Positions 45,592 through 55,062 of a DNA stretch of 64,000 nucleotides are shown here, in pieces (within the stretch, counting starts at the first letter, position 1; every line of letters starts with the position of its first letter). Origin of the DNA: JBGPQJ01 sp963709295 (lineage in GTDB: Bacteria; Chloroflexota; Anaerolineae; Anaerolineales; Villigracilaceae); contig CAVPVW010000005.1 in NCBI GenBank assembly GCA_963709295.1, positions 237,794 through 301,793 of the forward strand, read 5' to 3'. The notes under the pieces are model-generated. The model was not told the origin of the DNA and made no database searches. It saw only the letters and a list, made by a program, of their open reading frames with translations. Position numbers and translations under genes: made by a program.

Positions 45592-46956
45592 TTAATCTTC
45601 CCTTCTGCTTTTCACTACAATTCTTATCGGTGTGCCCAGATAACTGTATTCTTCCCGGATACGGTTCTCAAGGAATCGCAGATAGGAAAAGTGCATCAGT
45701 TTTGGATCGTTGACATAGATCATGAACGTCGGTGGGTCGGACCGCACCTGGGTACCGTAAAACATTTTTAATTGGCGCCCGGCATGGGACGGCGCCGCAT
45801 GCGCGTCCTGTGCGCTCTGCAAGACTGCATTGAGCTTGGACGTGGTGATGCGAGCCAACCGCTCCTCTTGCACGCGCAGCGCCAATGGCAGCACCTGGTC
45901 CACGCGCTGACCAGTCTTCGCTGAGATAAACAGCAAAGGTACATAATCCATGAAATTCAATTCCTGCCGGATGCGCTGGGTGTAGGTCTCCATCGTGTAG
46001 GAATCTTTTTCCAACGCGTCCCATTTGTTTACCAGTACCACCGTGCTTTTCCATTGCTCAAGGATGAAACCCGCAATGTGGGCATCCTGGGTCGAGATGC
46101 TTTCCACCGCATCGATCATCAGCAGGACGACGTCCGAGCGTTCGATGGCCTTGAATGACCGGAGCACGGAAAATTGTTCGACTCCGCGCTCGATGCGTCC
46201 ACGCCGGCGGATGCCTGCCGTATCAATTAAGGTGACCTGGAGTCCCTCGAATTCAATTTTGGTATCGACCGCATCGCGCGTCGTTCCGGGGATCGGACTC
46301 ACGATAGCCCGCTCCTCTCCGACCAGCCGGTTCAGCAGCGACGATTTACCCGCGTTGGGTTTTCCGACAATGGCGATTTTGACCAATTCGTCCTCGATTT
46401 CTTCAAGCTTTGGGAAGGACGCGACCAAATCGTCCAATAGGTCCCCGGTGCCAGTGCCGTGAATGGCGGATACGGGATAGGGATCCCCCAGCCCAAGCTC
46501 ATAGAACTGACTGGCTTCACTCCGTATGGATGCGCTCTCGCTTTTATTGACAATCAGGTAAATGGGAGGCCAGGGTTTTCCATCGACTTTCTTCTGATAG
46601 CGCCGCAGGATTTCTGCCACCTCACGGTCGGCGTGAGTGACACCATCAGTCCCGTCGGTGAGGAAAAGCACAGCATCCGCATCACGTACCGCCACCTGAG
46701 CCTGGCCGCGGATCTGGTCAATGAAGTCGGCAGAGCCAATCGAAAGGGGAGTTTTGCCCCCGTGCGTCGGGTCAATTCCACCGGTATCCACAATGTCGAA
46801 CTGCACTCCATTCCACTCGGATTCGGCAAAGATCCGGTCCCGGGTGGTCCCGGGCGTATCATCCACGATGGCAAGGCGTTCACCCGCCAGTCGATTAAAC
46901 AGGGTGCTTTTTCCGACATTCGGCCGGCCGACGAGTGCAACTACGGGTTTAGGCAT
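45592..46956 (-). CDS. der: Ribosome-associated GTPase Der (EngA)
   Basis: 454 residues with two tandem GTPase domains. G1 motifs are GRPNVGKST and GKPNAGKSS; G3 motifs are DTGG and DTAG; G4 motifs are NKSE (in place of NKxD) and NKWD. A KH-like C-terminal domain (FYGTQVRSDPPTFMIYVND) completes the family architecture. Der is essential for 50S subunit assembly. It lies 52 bp downstream of the CdaR-like gene and is possibly in the same transcript. Confidence 0.95.
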   Translation of the reverse strand: MPKPVVALVGRPNVGKSTLFNRLAGERLAIVDDTPGTTRDRIFAESEWNGVQFDIVDTGGIDPTHGGKTPLSIGSADFIDQIRGQAQVAVRDADAVLFLTDGTDGVTHADREVAEILRRYQKKVDGKPWPPIYLIVNKSESASIRSEASQFYELGLGDPYPVSAIHGTGTGDLLDDLVASFPKLEEIEDELVKIAIVGKPNAGKSSLLNRLVGEERAIVSPIPGTTRDAVDTKIEFEGLQVTLIDTAGIRRRGRIERGVEQFSVLRSFKAIERSDVVLLMIDAVESISTQDAHIAGFILEQWKSTVVLVNKWDALEKDSYTMETYTQRIRQELNFMDYVPLLFISAKTGQRVDQVLPLALRVQEERLARITTSKLNAVLQSAQDAHAAPSHAGRQLKMFYGTQVRSDPPTFMIYVNDPKLMHFSYLRFLENRIREEYSYLGTPIRIVVKSRRED

Positions 46957-47008
46957 TATCTTTCTTTCTTTACTGAGATTTTAATGCTTGGGAACTCAAC
47001 AAATCCCA

Positions 47009-48247
47009 CTAGGGCTTTCTTGTCGGTGTGAGAGGAGGTCCGATGATCACTTCGATCGCGAGCGGATTGATCGATTCCACCTGGATATCCGGGATCAATA
47101 TTTCGATTTTGGGTTCCAGTTGATGCGTTCCTATGCCAAGGTCAGTCAGATCCAACAGGACGCGAATGTCTGCGGGAGTCAATTTGTCCAGCAGGGGCAG
47201 GGGGCCGGAGAGAATGACATCCACCGAAGGAGGTGAGATTTGAGCGCTGAAGCGGGAATTGAGCCCAATTAATTCCACTTCCTTGTCAGCGATGGTCACA
47301 CTGCTCATGATGGGAGAAACAGCTGCCTGTACCAAAACATTTTGGTCTCCAACCACTGAAACCCCCTCTGGAAGCACAAGCGCGAGACGGGTTTCAATGT
47401 TGCTGTCTGCGTTATTTAAGTCGAAGGGGAGGGTTTCCACGAATCCAGGCAGCGAAAGGACGAGATTCGGATCGGAGGAGTACGTTGTGATCACCGGCGG
47501 TGAAACAGAGATGTTAGACAGGCGGTAACCGCTTGCCACTTGTCCAGTAACTAAAACCTTGACCGCCAGATCCCGATAACCCCCCTGTTGAACAACCGGT
47601 ACTCGAACCTGTGCGAATCCCGGGTTGAGGTTCACACCTGTAACAGTCTGCTGTTTGCTGTTGACCGGGACAAGTGGAAAAGAGGCATCGACGTCCTGTC
47701 TGGCGTTGGAAATATTTGTTTGAGTCCGAACTTGAACAATTTCATCCACCAACGATTGTGGGCCGGAGATGACCACTTCAGATGGGATGATGGACGGATC
47801 TCCGAGTTGATACCCCACCGCAGGCTCACCGATTAATTGGAGCTGCACATCCATGATTTTTGTTGTCAGCGGTTCCAGGGTCACGCTGATAGTCGATGGA
47901 TTTTCTTCGATCACCTGAACAGGACGACCGTTGATCTGCACTTGAAGCTGGATTTCATGTGCGCCGGCACCAAGACCGGATAAATCCGCATAAACACGAA
48001 TGAGTTCTGGATTCTCCACAAGCTGGTCGAAGATGGACTGGGGTGCTTTAAGAGTTAAGTTCATGGAACTTGCCATATCTCCCATTGGCACAAGTCCCGG
48101 ATCCTGGCCGATGATTTCAATCGGGATATCAATAGGATAATTTTTTTCCACATCCGGGTCGGAAGCTGTAACAGCGCTGATCCAGACGATTATCGCCAGG
48201 GCAAAAGCAATGGCTATGGTACGGATATTGGCTAAGATCCAACGCAT
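47009..48247 (-). CDS. cdaR: YbbR-domain protein (CdaR-like regulator of CdaA)
   Basis: 412 residues. One N-terminal membrane helix (AIAFALAIIVWISAV) is followed by four YbbR-like beta domains of about 85 residues, recognised by repeated LxLxP-ExV-ISGPxSLVDEI-type strands. In Firmicutes YbbR (CdaR) binds and regulates the diadenylate cyclase encoded next to it. It starts 1 bp after the cdaA stop, so translation is coupled. Confidence 0.88.
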   Translation of the reverse strand: MRWILANIRTIAIAFALAIIVWISAVTASDPDVEKNYPIDIPIEIIGQDPGLVPMGDMASSMNLTLKAPQSIFDQLVENPELIRVYADLSGLGAGAHEIQLQVQINGRPVQVIEENPSTISVTLEPLTTKIMDVQLQLIGEPAVGYQLGDPSIIPSEVVISGPQSLVDEIVQVRTQTNISNARQDVDASFPLVPVNSKQQTVTGVNLNPGFAQVRVPVVQQGGYRDLAVKVLVTGQVASGYRLSNISVSPPVITTYSSDPNLVLSLPGFVETLPFDLNNADSNIETRLALVLPEGVSVVGDQNVLVQAAVSPIMSSVTIADKEVELIGLNSRFSAQISPPSVDVILSGPLPLLDKLTPADIRVLLDLTDLGIGTHQLEPKIEILIPDIQVESINPLAIEVIIGPPLTPTRKP

Positions 48248-48248
48248 G

Positions 48249-49100
48249 TCACTTGTCTCGTTTCAAGAATGGAAAGGTCCGGTTCAGGAATTTCCGCCGT
48301 TCATTCTCGGGCCGGAAAAAGGCAATGAGAATGTTTTCCAGGCGTTCCGGATCAAGGCGGCGTATCATGCGTCCGCCATGAGCGATGGAGATAAAGCCTG
48401 ATTCTTCAGAAACAACCACCGCAATGGCGTCTGTATCCTCGGAAATGCCGAGTGCGGCGCGGTGTCTTAATCCCATCTGCCGGTCAGGCGTGCGTACGAG
48501 GATCCCACTGGCGGAGAGTGGCAGGACACAAGCGGCTGCCAAAACCTGGTTCCCTTCGATAATGGCGGCGCCATCATGCAGCGGCGTATTAGGGTAAAAA
48601 ATCTGCAACAGAAGTTCAGGAGTGACTTTCGCCTGCAGCGCTACACCGGTGCGGACATAATCAGCCAGGCTTTCAGAACGCTGAAGGATAATCAAAGCAC
48701 CGTGCTGCCGGGCTGACAGCCGGGACGCCGCACTCACTACCGCCTGGATGGACCCCAGCATTTCGCTAGTGGTTGCGCGAGATTCGTTGGAAGGGAGTAT
48801 CCTTCCGATTCGCTCCAATCCCCGGCGGATCTCGGGAGAGAAAATGACCGGGATGGCAAGTAACAATGCAGGGAAGGTCGTCCGCAAGAGCCAGGAAAAC
48901 GCGGGTAAATCGATAATGGTTGTTAAAAGCGCGGTCAGGACGATCAGAAAGATGATTCCACGCAATAAAACCATGGCCTGTGTATCGCGGATCAAATACA
49001 GCAAGCCGAAGAATACGACTGTGACCAGCAGAATATCCAAAGCGCTGAACCAGTCGAACCTCTGGAAGACGAAGTAGATATTATTAAGGATTTCGTTCAC
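48249..49100 (-). CDS. cdaA: Diadenylate cyclase CdaA (c-di-AMP synthase)
   Basis: 283 residues. Three N-terminal membrane helices are followed by a DAC domain with the catalytic DGA motif (PLHDGAAII) and the RHR motif (GLRHRAALGIS). It makes c-di-AMP from two ATP, usually controlling potassium, osmotic and cell-wall homeostasis. No c-di-AMP riboswitch was recognised in the window. Confidence 0.95.
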   Translation of the reverse strand: MNEILNNIYFVFQRFDWFSALDILLVTVVFFGLLYLIRDTQAMVLLRGIIFLIVLTALLTTIIDLPAFSWLLRTTFPALLLAIPVIFSPEIRRGLERIGRILPSNESRATTSEMLGSIQAVVSAASRLSARQHGALIILQRSESLADYVRTGVALQAKVTPELLLQIFYPNTPLHDGAAIIEGNQVLAAACVLPLSASGILVRTPDRQMGLRHRAALGISEDTDAIAVVVSEESGFISIAHGGRMIRRLDPERLENILIAFFRPENERRKFLNRTFPFLKRDK

Positions 49101-49205
49101 GTGAATCCAGAGCTGTCAAAAATCTGACTGAAAAGAGCAGGACTGAGTCCCAGAACGAGGGCTTAGGTCCTGCGACCCCCTGCCTGCTGACTATCTCCCG
49201 CAGGT

Positions 49206-50342
49206 TCAAATGGGGCGAAGGATGCGGTCCATCCTAAGTTGTTTAAAGAACAAGACCGTATTTGGCTGGGATGATTCTTTGGCGGCATCCTGCCACGCCT
49301 GCACACCAAGCGTTTGTGCTGTCTGGCGTTCGTACCCCAGCTGTTTCCATGCATCCTCCATGGAGGCCAGGCTTGAAGGCAGGAATAGAAGTGACGCTTC
49401 ACATTGCAGGTCCATTGACGCCTGCTCCACTTCCGTAATGAGTTTCTTTAGAGCAGGCAGTAGTTCTATCGAAGGGTCAATGTAGAAGTCAGTCGTTCGC
49501 GCGACCAGGTTTTCGACCTGCCATCCTGCGATGCCGACCGGGGTTTTATTCACTCGTAAAATTAAGAAGGCTTTTTCTCCGAACGCCGCCATGACATCCC
49601 CCTGGTTGAGCGGCTTCGATCCCTGGCTGAGGCGGGTGATCAACTGCGCGATCGCCGCGGAATCTCGCGGCCGGCCGCGTACAACGGTGAATTTTCCATC
49701 CCCTGCCTTCTCGGTCTCAACCTGCGGCGCCTCCGGGATGGGCGTGGCGGTTCTCCATGCAGCGACGACTTGCTTCCAGGTGTCTTCGAAGGAACCAACA
49801 TTCTCAATGACAATGCTGGCAGCGTCTTTTTTATCTTCCTGCGAACCTTGCGACCGGACCCGCTGCAACGCTTCGTCACGGGTCATCTTCCGCTTATTCA
49901 CCAAACGTTCAACCTGGGTTTTCTCGGGCGTAGTGGTTACCCAGATGATGTCGCATTTCTTTCTAAGCTTGTCATATTCCAACAGCTTGATCGCTTCCAC
50001 AACGATTACCGGCTGGGTGGCGCGCTGGACGATGGCATCCACTGCCTGGGCAACAAGGGGATGCAGGATATTTTCCAGGTCGTTGAGGGCTTCAGGATCG
50101 GAAAAAACCAGCTTGCCAAGCTTGTTGCGGTCAATCTGACCATCGGCATCCAGTATCCAGCGCCCGAAAACATCCACGATCGGTTTAAAGCCCGGTGCTC
50201 CTTTGGCCATTGCCCGATGCGCAAGCGCGTCTGCATCAATGCCATAAGCACCAAGGTGCTCGAGCATTTTTCGCACGACACTCTTACCGGTGCCGATATT
50301 TCCGGTTAAGCCGATGATGAATTTCCCAGGCCAGGTACTCAC
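49206..50342 (-). CDS. coaE: Dephospho-CoA kinase fused to a C-terminal GNAT-like domain
   Basis: 378 residues from GTG 50342, chosen because AAGGAG lies just upstream; an in-frame ATG at 50390 lacks this. Residues 1-205 are CoaE: Walker A GLTGNIGTGKS, DADALAH, and the LID region with RKMTRDEALQRV. CoaE phosphorylates dephospho-CoA in the last step of CoA synthesis. A linker of ~25 residues precedes a ~145-residue domain (VRGRPRDSAAIAQLI...LLFLPSSLASMEDAWKQLGYER) resembling the GNAT fold but without a clear acetyl-CoA loop. Confidence 0.85.
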   Translation of the reverse strand: MSTWPGKFIIGLTGNIGTGKSVVRKMLEHLGAYGIDADALAHRAMAKGAPGFKPIVDVFGRWILDADGQIDRNKLGKLVFSDPEALNDLENILHPLVAQAVDAIVQRATQPVIVVEAIKLLEYDKLRKKCDIIWVTTTPEKTQVERLVNKRKMTRDEALQRVRSQGSQEDKKDAASIVIENVGSFEDTWKQVVAAWRTATPIPEAPQVETEKAGDGKFTVVRGRPRDSAAIAQLITRLSQGSKPLNQGDVMAAFGEKAFLILRVNKTPVGIAGWQVENLVARTTDFYIDPSIELLPALKKLITEVEQASMDLQCEASLLFLPSSLASMEDAWKQLGYERQTAQTLGVQAWQDAAKESSQPNTVLFFKQLRMDRILRPI

Positions 50343-50526
50343 ATAGTCTCCTTGGGCGCGATTGTGCTGCAATGAATTGCCAAACCTCAATAAATTTTAG
50401 TCGTTCGGACGGATAATGTCAAAGGTATTGGAGTACTGCTGCAATGTCAGACATCCTCATTCGATGATGAACACCCATCGATGCAATATCCCACACATGA
50501 AGGAGAAAGCCGCCACCCTAAAAAAG

Positions 50527-50556
50527 TTGACTTCGTCCAGATGAATGGGGTATGAT
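50527..50556 (+). promoter_or_regulatory. rnpB promoter
   Basis: TTGACT (50527-50532) and TATGAT (50551-50556) with an 18-nt spacer, ending 6 nt before the expected RNA 5' end. Confidence 0.75.
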
Positions 50557-50561
50557 GAGAG

Positions 50562-51036
50562 TGTGTCAGGCTGGTCGGGCGGTCGCGGTCCCGCGAGTTC
50601 GGGATCGAGGAAAGTCCGCACTCCATAGAGCACGGCGTCGGATAGCACCCGGGGCGGGGACGCCTCCGTTAGGAGCTAACCTGCCGGAAAAGGGCCACAG
50701 AAAACAGACCGCCTTGTCCGCAAGGGCAGGGTCAGGGTGAAAAGGTGGTGTAAAAGACCACCGGCGTATGCAGCAATGCATATGGCCAGGTAACCCCCGC
50801 CGGGAGCAAGGCCAAGCAGGGACGAAATCGTCTGCGGACGGTGGGAGACTGCTCGTCTCCATAAAAGCGCTTCCTGCCTTTGGGGAAGGAAGCCAGTCCC
50901 GGGTAGGCTGCTAGAGCGGAGCGGTGACGCAACGCCAAGAGAGATGATCGCCCAGGTGATCGCCAGGGATGAAGCTTTTTGCGTAAACCTGACCCTTCAC
51001 TGGACAGAATGCGGCTTACAGACCAGCCTGACGCAT
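50562..51036 (+). ncRNA. rnpB: RNase P RNA
   Basis: About 475 nt. The closing helix P1 pairs GTCAGGCTGGTC at the 5' end with GACCAGCCTGAC at the 3' end. Universally conserved blocks are present: GAGGAAAGTCC (CR I), the CAGGGTGAAA ... TAAAAGACCACCG region, AGAGAGATGATCGCC (CR IV) and ACAGAATGCGGCTTA (CR V). It is the ribozyme that matures tRNA 5' ends, of the ancestral (type A) layout, somewhat longer than usual. A T-run follows the 3' end and serves as terminator. Confidence 0.95.
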
Positions 51037-51043
51037 TTTTACC

Positions 51044-51250
51044 CTAAGGTTGATCCAACGGATGTTCAATTTCCCCCGACAGGAATCGGTCCGGATCGGC
51101 TTTGAACGCTTCGAAGCAGGCATTGTTGCAGAAGTAAATTTTCCGGCCTAGATACACCATGCTGGGATAACGGTCCGGGTCCATGATTTGACCCCCGCAA
51201 GCAGTGTAATAACCGGGCGGCAATTTACCAGTTCGATCCTTTTCCGTCAT
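51044..51250 (-). CDS. YHS/TRASH-like small metal-binding protein
   Basis: 68 residues from ATG 51250. Cysteines in YTACGGQIMDP and YFCNNACFEAFKADPDRFL give the YHS/TRASH pattern (C-x(n)-C-x3-C ... FxxDP) of small metal-binding domains. A TATAAT (51257-51262) is only 6 nt before the ATG on this strand, so the mRNA may be leaderless; a longer in-frame start at 51313 lies across a hairpin and looks unlikely. Confidence 0.7.
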   Translation of the reverse strand: MTEKDRTGKLPPGYYTACGGQIMDPDRYPSMVYLGRKIYFCNNACFEAFKADPDRFLSGEIEHPLDQP

Positions 51251-51273
51251 GAGTAAATTATACCGGGAAATCA

Positions 51274-51300
51274 AGAGACCCCTGTGTGGCAGGGGTCTCT
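51274..51300. terminator. Hairpin between the S41-like protease and YHS genes
   Basis: An 11-bp perfect stem AGAGACCCCTG/CAGGGGTCTCT with a 5-nt loop. It follows the stop of the 51322-53802 gene on the minus strand, but only a weak T-rich tail is present. Confidence 0.5.
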
Positions 51301-51321
51301 GTAATGGGTGCAATTCTTGGT

Positions 51322-53802
51322 CTACGGCTTGACGTAAACCGAGTAGTCGAAAATCTGCGTCCCGGCAGGGTAATCCGCTGCTCCATCGTTTATTGGTTTT
51401 TCAAAGGTCACGGTGGTACTCAGGTGATGTTCACCAGCCGGCCAGTTATCAAGTGCTCCCACAAAGACGCGGCAGAATTGGCCGCCGTCTTCATATTCTA
51501 ATTTCAAGAAATCCTCAACGGGAATGACCTCATCTGCCAATTTGAAGTCCAGGGAAATATTGTCGAAATTATCATTCAGAATTTCCTGGGAGGCTGCACA
51601 CCAACCCCACGCCCAAAGCAATGGTTCGGATTCGCTGAGGGCGATAGTGTAACTGAATGTTCCCGGCAAGGCCATTTCATCCAGCCCGTATTGTTCTCGT
51701 GCCAATTCCTCCAACTGCCTGGCACCCTGGTTTATCGCTTTTTGAGCACCCGCCCCTCCTGCGAATTCAGGCGGACCTGAAGGAACAACTCCTGCGCCGA
51801 GAGGCTGCAGGACCGCCCGTTCACCAGCCTTCAGAACCTCGTCCTCAGACGACAGCGCAAAGTTCTCATCCACAGGAACTTGCAAGGATAGCGGCACGCC
51901 TTTACCTTCGAGAAAGATGCTTCCATCCGGGAGAGTGAAGTGACCAGTTGGTACCTGGAGCGAAAACCCTTCTGGCAAAGTGAATTGACCTCGAGCGACC
52001 TCGGCTTCTACGCCGGCGGAAGGCGTGGTTCCCACGACGATCGTTCCCGGAACCTGACTGAATCCATAGGCTTCCAGCTCGCATGCCGATGCACAAGCCT
52101 GCCCGACTAACAGAACAATCTTGTCGAAGCGGTATTGATTCTCGTTGGGGAGGACTTTGTCCCGCAGACCTTCCGGCTCGAAATTTCCGGTCTGTTCGCT
52201 GAAGTATTCAAGCTGCCCCATCGGGATTTCCTGGTCGGTGAGAAAACCTGCCAGCCCGAGATTTGCACCACCACTGTTCTGGCGCATGTCGATGACAAAT
52301 CCGGGGACCGCATTCGCCTCAAAGACCCTGAGAGCGCGCTCGAACAACTTGATGATCAAATTAAGGTCGTCATAATTTGAATTGATCTTCACATATCCCA
52401 CGCCTGAGTCTAGAATCTTGTACTCCACAGGCAAGGCATTGCTGTCGAATCCCTTGTAGATTGAAGTAAAACGATGGCTGTCATTCTCAGGTACTGATTT
52501 CAAAACAGTGTCGAGAGGCGTTCCGTCTGGATTTGTGAATTTGATCGCTGCCTCAGTCCCGACCGGTGATCGAAGCAGATATCGTGCCTGCTGAAATCGC
52601 ACTGATGATTCCATGGATGCAGGCAGGGTGGGGGGGACGACCGCAGCGATTGCTTCTGAAACCGGCTTGCTGTCAAATTCCTCAACAATCGCGCCAACCT
52701 TCACGCCAGCCTTGTCTGCAGGACCACCGGGAGTTACATACGTCACGATGACCCGTCCATCGTCCAACTCGGATTGAGCAAAACCAAATCCACCGCCTGT
52801 TGTATCTGCGAAAATCTGATTAGCAATCTCCCCGCCGTTAATTCCAACATGCCCGTCTTTGAAGGCGTAGGTGTAATCCTGAAGAGCAAGATAGAAAGCC
52901 AAAGGATCTGAGTTCTTTTCCGCTTCCTCCACGCGAGGTTTGATCTCGGCGTAGACTTTGTCCCAATCCGGTTGTTTACCTTCGATGCCATTAAATGCAT
53001 ATTCAAGTTTGACCAACTCAAACATTTTGTCAAATGCCTCGGTGTACGAATCGCCCGAGTAATCTTTGATTGCCACGTCCTTGGGCTCGAACAGCTCCAG
53101 GTTGGGCTGGGGATCCTGGCTGACGGTGAAAGGATCCGTGTCCAGGTTGACGATCGAATAACCGGCAGGGATGGGACCCACGGGATCGTCAGCGGTAAAT
53201 AGTTTTCCGTCCTCGCCGAAACCGGTTGGGAACTGCTGGTCCCCATCCTGTGCCCAGACCACAAGTGAACCACCGATGACTTCGTCATCGTTTTCAGTAT
53301 CGGTCTTTACGGATGCCAGGTAGGAGGGCCAGCCACGCGAGCGGTCGTCTCCCTCTGAATAGGGTCCGCCGGTTAAGTTTGGCCAATAAGAAACCGCAAA
53401 GACCTGAACGCCAGTATCTTCATTGCCGTCATTATCAACATCCACGAATTGACCGGTGGGCATGACAGGCAATTGAAGTTTGTATTCAGCCTGCATGTTA
53501 TCTATGTCAATGTCGAGATAGCCCAAAGTCTGTGAGGCGACAGGAATCTCCCACTCATCATCCCGAGTGACGAACCCGAACATGTCAATCAATCCGACAG
53601 CGTGTTCTACGTAGTAATCCGTGATAATGCTGTTCGAATAGGTGAATTCCCCATTGATTTCATACGGCTGTTCGCTATCCGCTGTTACTGGTTGATCAGC
53701 TGTTGATGTTGGTTCTGTCTCTGCAGGGGGAACTGGTGCACAGGCGGAAAAAATCAAACCTATTGCTGCGACTAATGCAATAATTATGGCATTGTTTTTC
53801 AT
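51322..53802 (-). CDS. Lipoprotein with PDZ and S41 (C-terminal-processing-like) peptidase domains
   Basis: 826 residues. The signal ends in the lipobox IFSAC. A ~240-residue N-terminal beta region with Ca-binding-like DVDNDGNEDTG precedes a helical cap, a PDZ domain (~345-440, with VTPGGPADKAGVKVGAIV) and the S41 core (VGYVKINSNYDD, IDMRQNSGGANLGLA). The Ser of ASACELEAYGF lies where the tail-specific protease nucleophile is expected. It is likely a surface protease or a scaffold derived from one. The C-terminal ~110 residues are an additional beta domain. Confidence 0.85.
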   Translation of the reverse strand: MKNNAIIIALVAAIGLIFSACAPVPPAETEPTSTADQPVTADSEQPYEINGEFTYSNSIITDYYVEHAVGLIDMFGFVTRDDEWEIPVASQTLGYLDIDIDNMQAEYKLQLPVMPTGQFVDVDNDGNEDTGVQVFAVSYWPNLTGGPYSEGDDRSRGWPSYLASVKTDTENDDEVIGGSLVVWAQDGDQQFPTGFGEDGKLFTADDPVGPIPAGYSIVNLDTDPFTVSQDPQPNLELFEPKDVAIKDYSGDSYTEAFDKMFELVKLEYAFNGIEGKQPDWDKVYAEIKPRVEEAEKNSDPLAFYLALQDYTYAFKDGHVGINGGEIANQIFADTTGGGFGFAQSELDDGRVIVTYVTPGGPADKAGVKVGAIVEEFDSKPVSEAIAAVVPPTLPASMESSVRFQQARYLLRSPVGTEAAIKFTNPDGTPLDTVLKSVPENDSHRFTSIYKGFDSNALPVEYKILDSGVGYVKINSNYDDLNLIIKLFERALRVFEANAVPGFVIDMRQNSGGANLGLAGFLTDQEIPMGQLEYFSEQTGNFEPEGLRDKVLPNENQYRFDKIVLLVGQACASACELEAYGFSQVPGTIVVGTTPSAGVEAEVARGQFTLPEGFSLQVPTGHFTLPDGSIFLEGKGVPLSLQVPVDENFALSSEDEVLKAGERAVLQPLGAGVVPSGPPEFAGGAGAQKAINQGARQLEELAREQYGLDEMALPGTFSYTIALSESEPLLWAWGWCAASQEILNDNFDNISLDFKLADEVIPVEDFLKLEYEDGGQFCRVFVGALDNWPAGEHHLSTTVTFEKPINDGAADYPAGTQIFDYSVYVKP

Positions 53803-53866
53803 GATGTTAATCTCCTCTCCAGGGTTGAAGAATTATACCCGGTTCGTTGGTAAGGGTATAATGACC

Positions 53867-54211
53867 CGCATGAAAAATGAATGGCAGAGTCAATTAAATT
53901 CCGAATTTGTGCGCGCCGAAAGAGCCAGAGTGAATGGGAATGAAGGTCGGGCACGCGTCTGTGCCCGGCGCGCGGCGGGGATAGCGATTCGTGAGCATTT
54001 CAATCGCACGGGAAGACAAGTGTCGGGTTCAAGCGCATACAATCTGTTGAACAGTCTGGTGGAAACACCGGAGATATCACCTGAACTTAGGAAAATGGCT
54101 TCCCATTTAACATTACGAGTATCAGAGGATTTCACGCTGCCAGCGGATATTGATCTGATCGACGAATCTCGCCAATTATGTAGTGAACTGTTGCCTGATT
54201 GGAACATCTAG
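53867..54211 (+). CDS. Small hypothetical protein
   Basis: 114 residues from ATG 53867. It is basic and helical at the N-terminus (EFVRAERARVNGNEGRARVCARRAAG) with an acidic C-terminus ending SELLPDWNI. I do not recognise a family; the helical pattern loosely recalls HEPN-type proteins. TATAAT at 53854-53859 is 7 nt before this ATG, suggesting a leaderless transcript. An in-frame ATG at 53858 overlaps that box and is less likely. Confidence 0.6.
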   Translation, partial: RMKNEWQSQLNSEFVRAERARVNGNEGRARVCARRAAGIAIREHFNRTGRQVSGSSAYNLLNSLVETPEISPELRKMASHLTLRVSEDFTLPADIDLIDESRQLCSELLPDWNI

Positions 54212-54407
54212 TATTTAATCTAAACCGTCAAGATAAATTTGACCATGATAGTCGTTATTCCACCCTTGTGTGTCGCATAGATGTTGGGCACCAAACAACT
54301 ATGCAAGGTTGTCGTTTACAGGCACCTAACAAGAATCCGTAGAGACCCTGTTAAAAATCGTATGCCAATAAAATGCCACCATTCTTACTGGAAATGGGAT
54401 GGTGGTT

Positions 54408-55001
54408 ATGAAAAGTATTTACAAGATTATTGTCTCAGCAATAATTCTGGCGGTTATTTTTTCTTCGACCGCCCTTTCATTTGTACCAGTCACAGGAGCT
54501 ACAAGCCTTGATTTAACTTCGGTATTAACTGGAATTAATACTGCCTCTTCTGCCACTCAAGTAGATCTGGCAGGCGCATTCAACTACGATGTAATTCAGC
54601 AGCCCAAGGGGAACGCCGGGTATGTCTCATCTGAGATAGACAAGGTGACTCAATTTCGCCTTGCGAATAAGTTTGGATCCCAGGGATTCCTGGCCCACAA
54701 TTATCTTGCTGGGGCTACTTTTGAACTCCTCGTGGTGGGCAGCCTGATTACCGTTTCATATGCTGATGGACACATCATGACATACGAAGTACGAGAGATC
54801 AGGCACCTCCAAGCCATTAATCCTACCAGCCCGACCACCAGTTTCCTGGATCTGGATAATGACAACGTCAAATTGACTGCGAAACAGGTATTTATGCAAA
54901 CGTACGGTGTCAGGGAAAACCTTGTGCTTCAGACTTGCATCGCCAAGGACAACGAACTTTCCTGGGGAAGGTTGTTCATCATCGCCACTCCTGCTGAATA
55001 G
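54408..55001 (+). CDS. Secreted sortase-fold protein
   Basis: 197 residues with an N-terminal signal segment. The C-terminal ~130 residues show the sortase triad in order: H97 (GFLAHNYL), C177 (NLVLQTC) and R188 (SWGRLFI), with the VGSLITVSYADGHIMTYEV strand pair. It is more divergent than the sortase encoded convergently at 55063-55779. It may be an active class D/E-like sortase or a relative with another role. The leader 54212-54407 contains an imperfect hairpin (GCATA/TATGC, GTTG/CAAC near 54275-54305). Confidence 0.6.
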   Translation: MKSIYKIIVSAIILAVIFSSTALSFVPVTGATSLDLTSVLTGINTASSATQVDLAGAFNYDVIQQPKGNAGYVSSEIDKVTQFRLANKFGSQGFLAHNYLAGATFELLVVGSLITVSYADGHIMTYEVREIRHLQAINPTSPTTSFLDLDNDNVKLTAKQVFMQTYGVRENLVLQTCIAKDNELSWGRLFIIATPAE

Positions 55002-55014
55002 GCGAGAATGAATC

Positions 55015-55056
55015 AAAAAGAGTGGATGGGGCACTGAAGCCCCATCCACTCTTTTT
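55015..55056. terminator. Bidirectional terminator between convergent sortase genes
   Basis: An 18-bp perfect stem (AAAAAGAGTGGATGGGGC paired with its complement, ACTGAA loop) with A/T runs on both sides. Confidence 0.9.
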
Positions 55057-55062
55057 CTTTGG

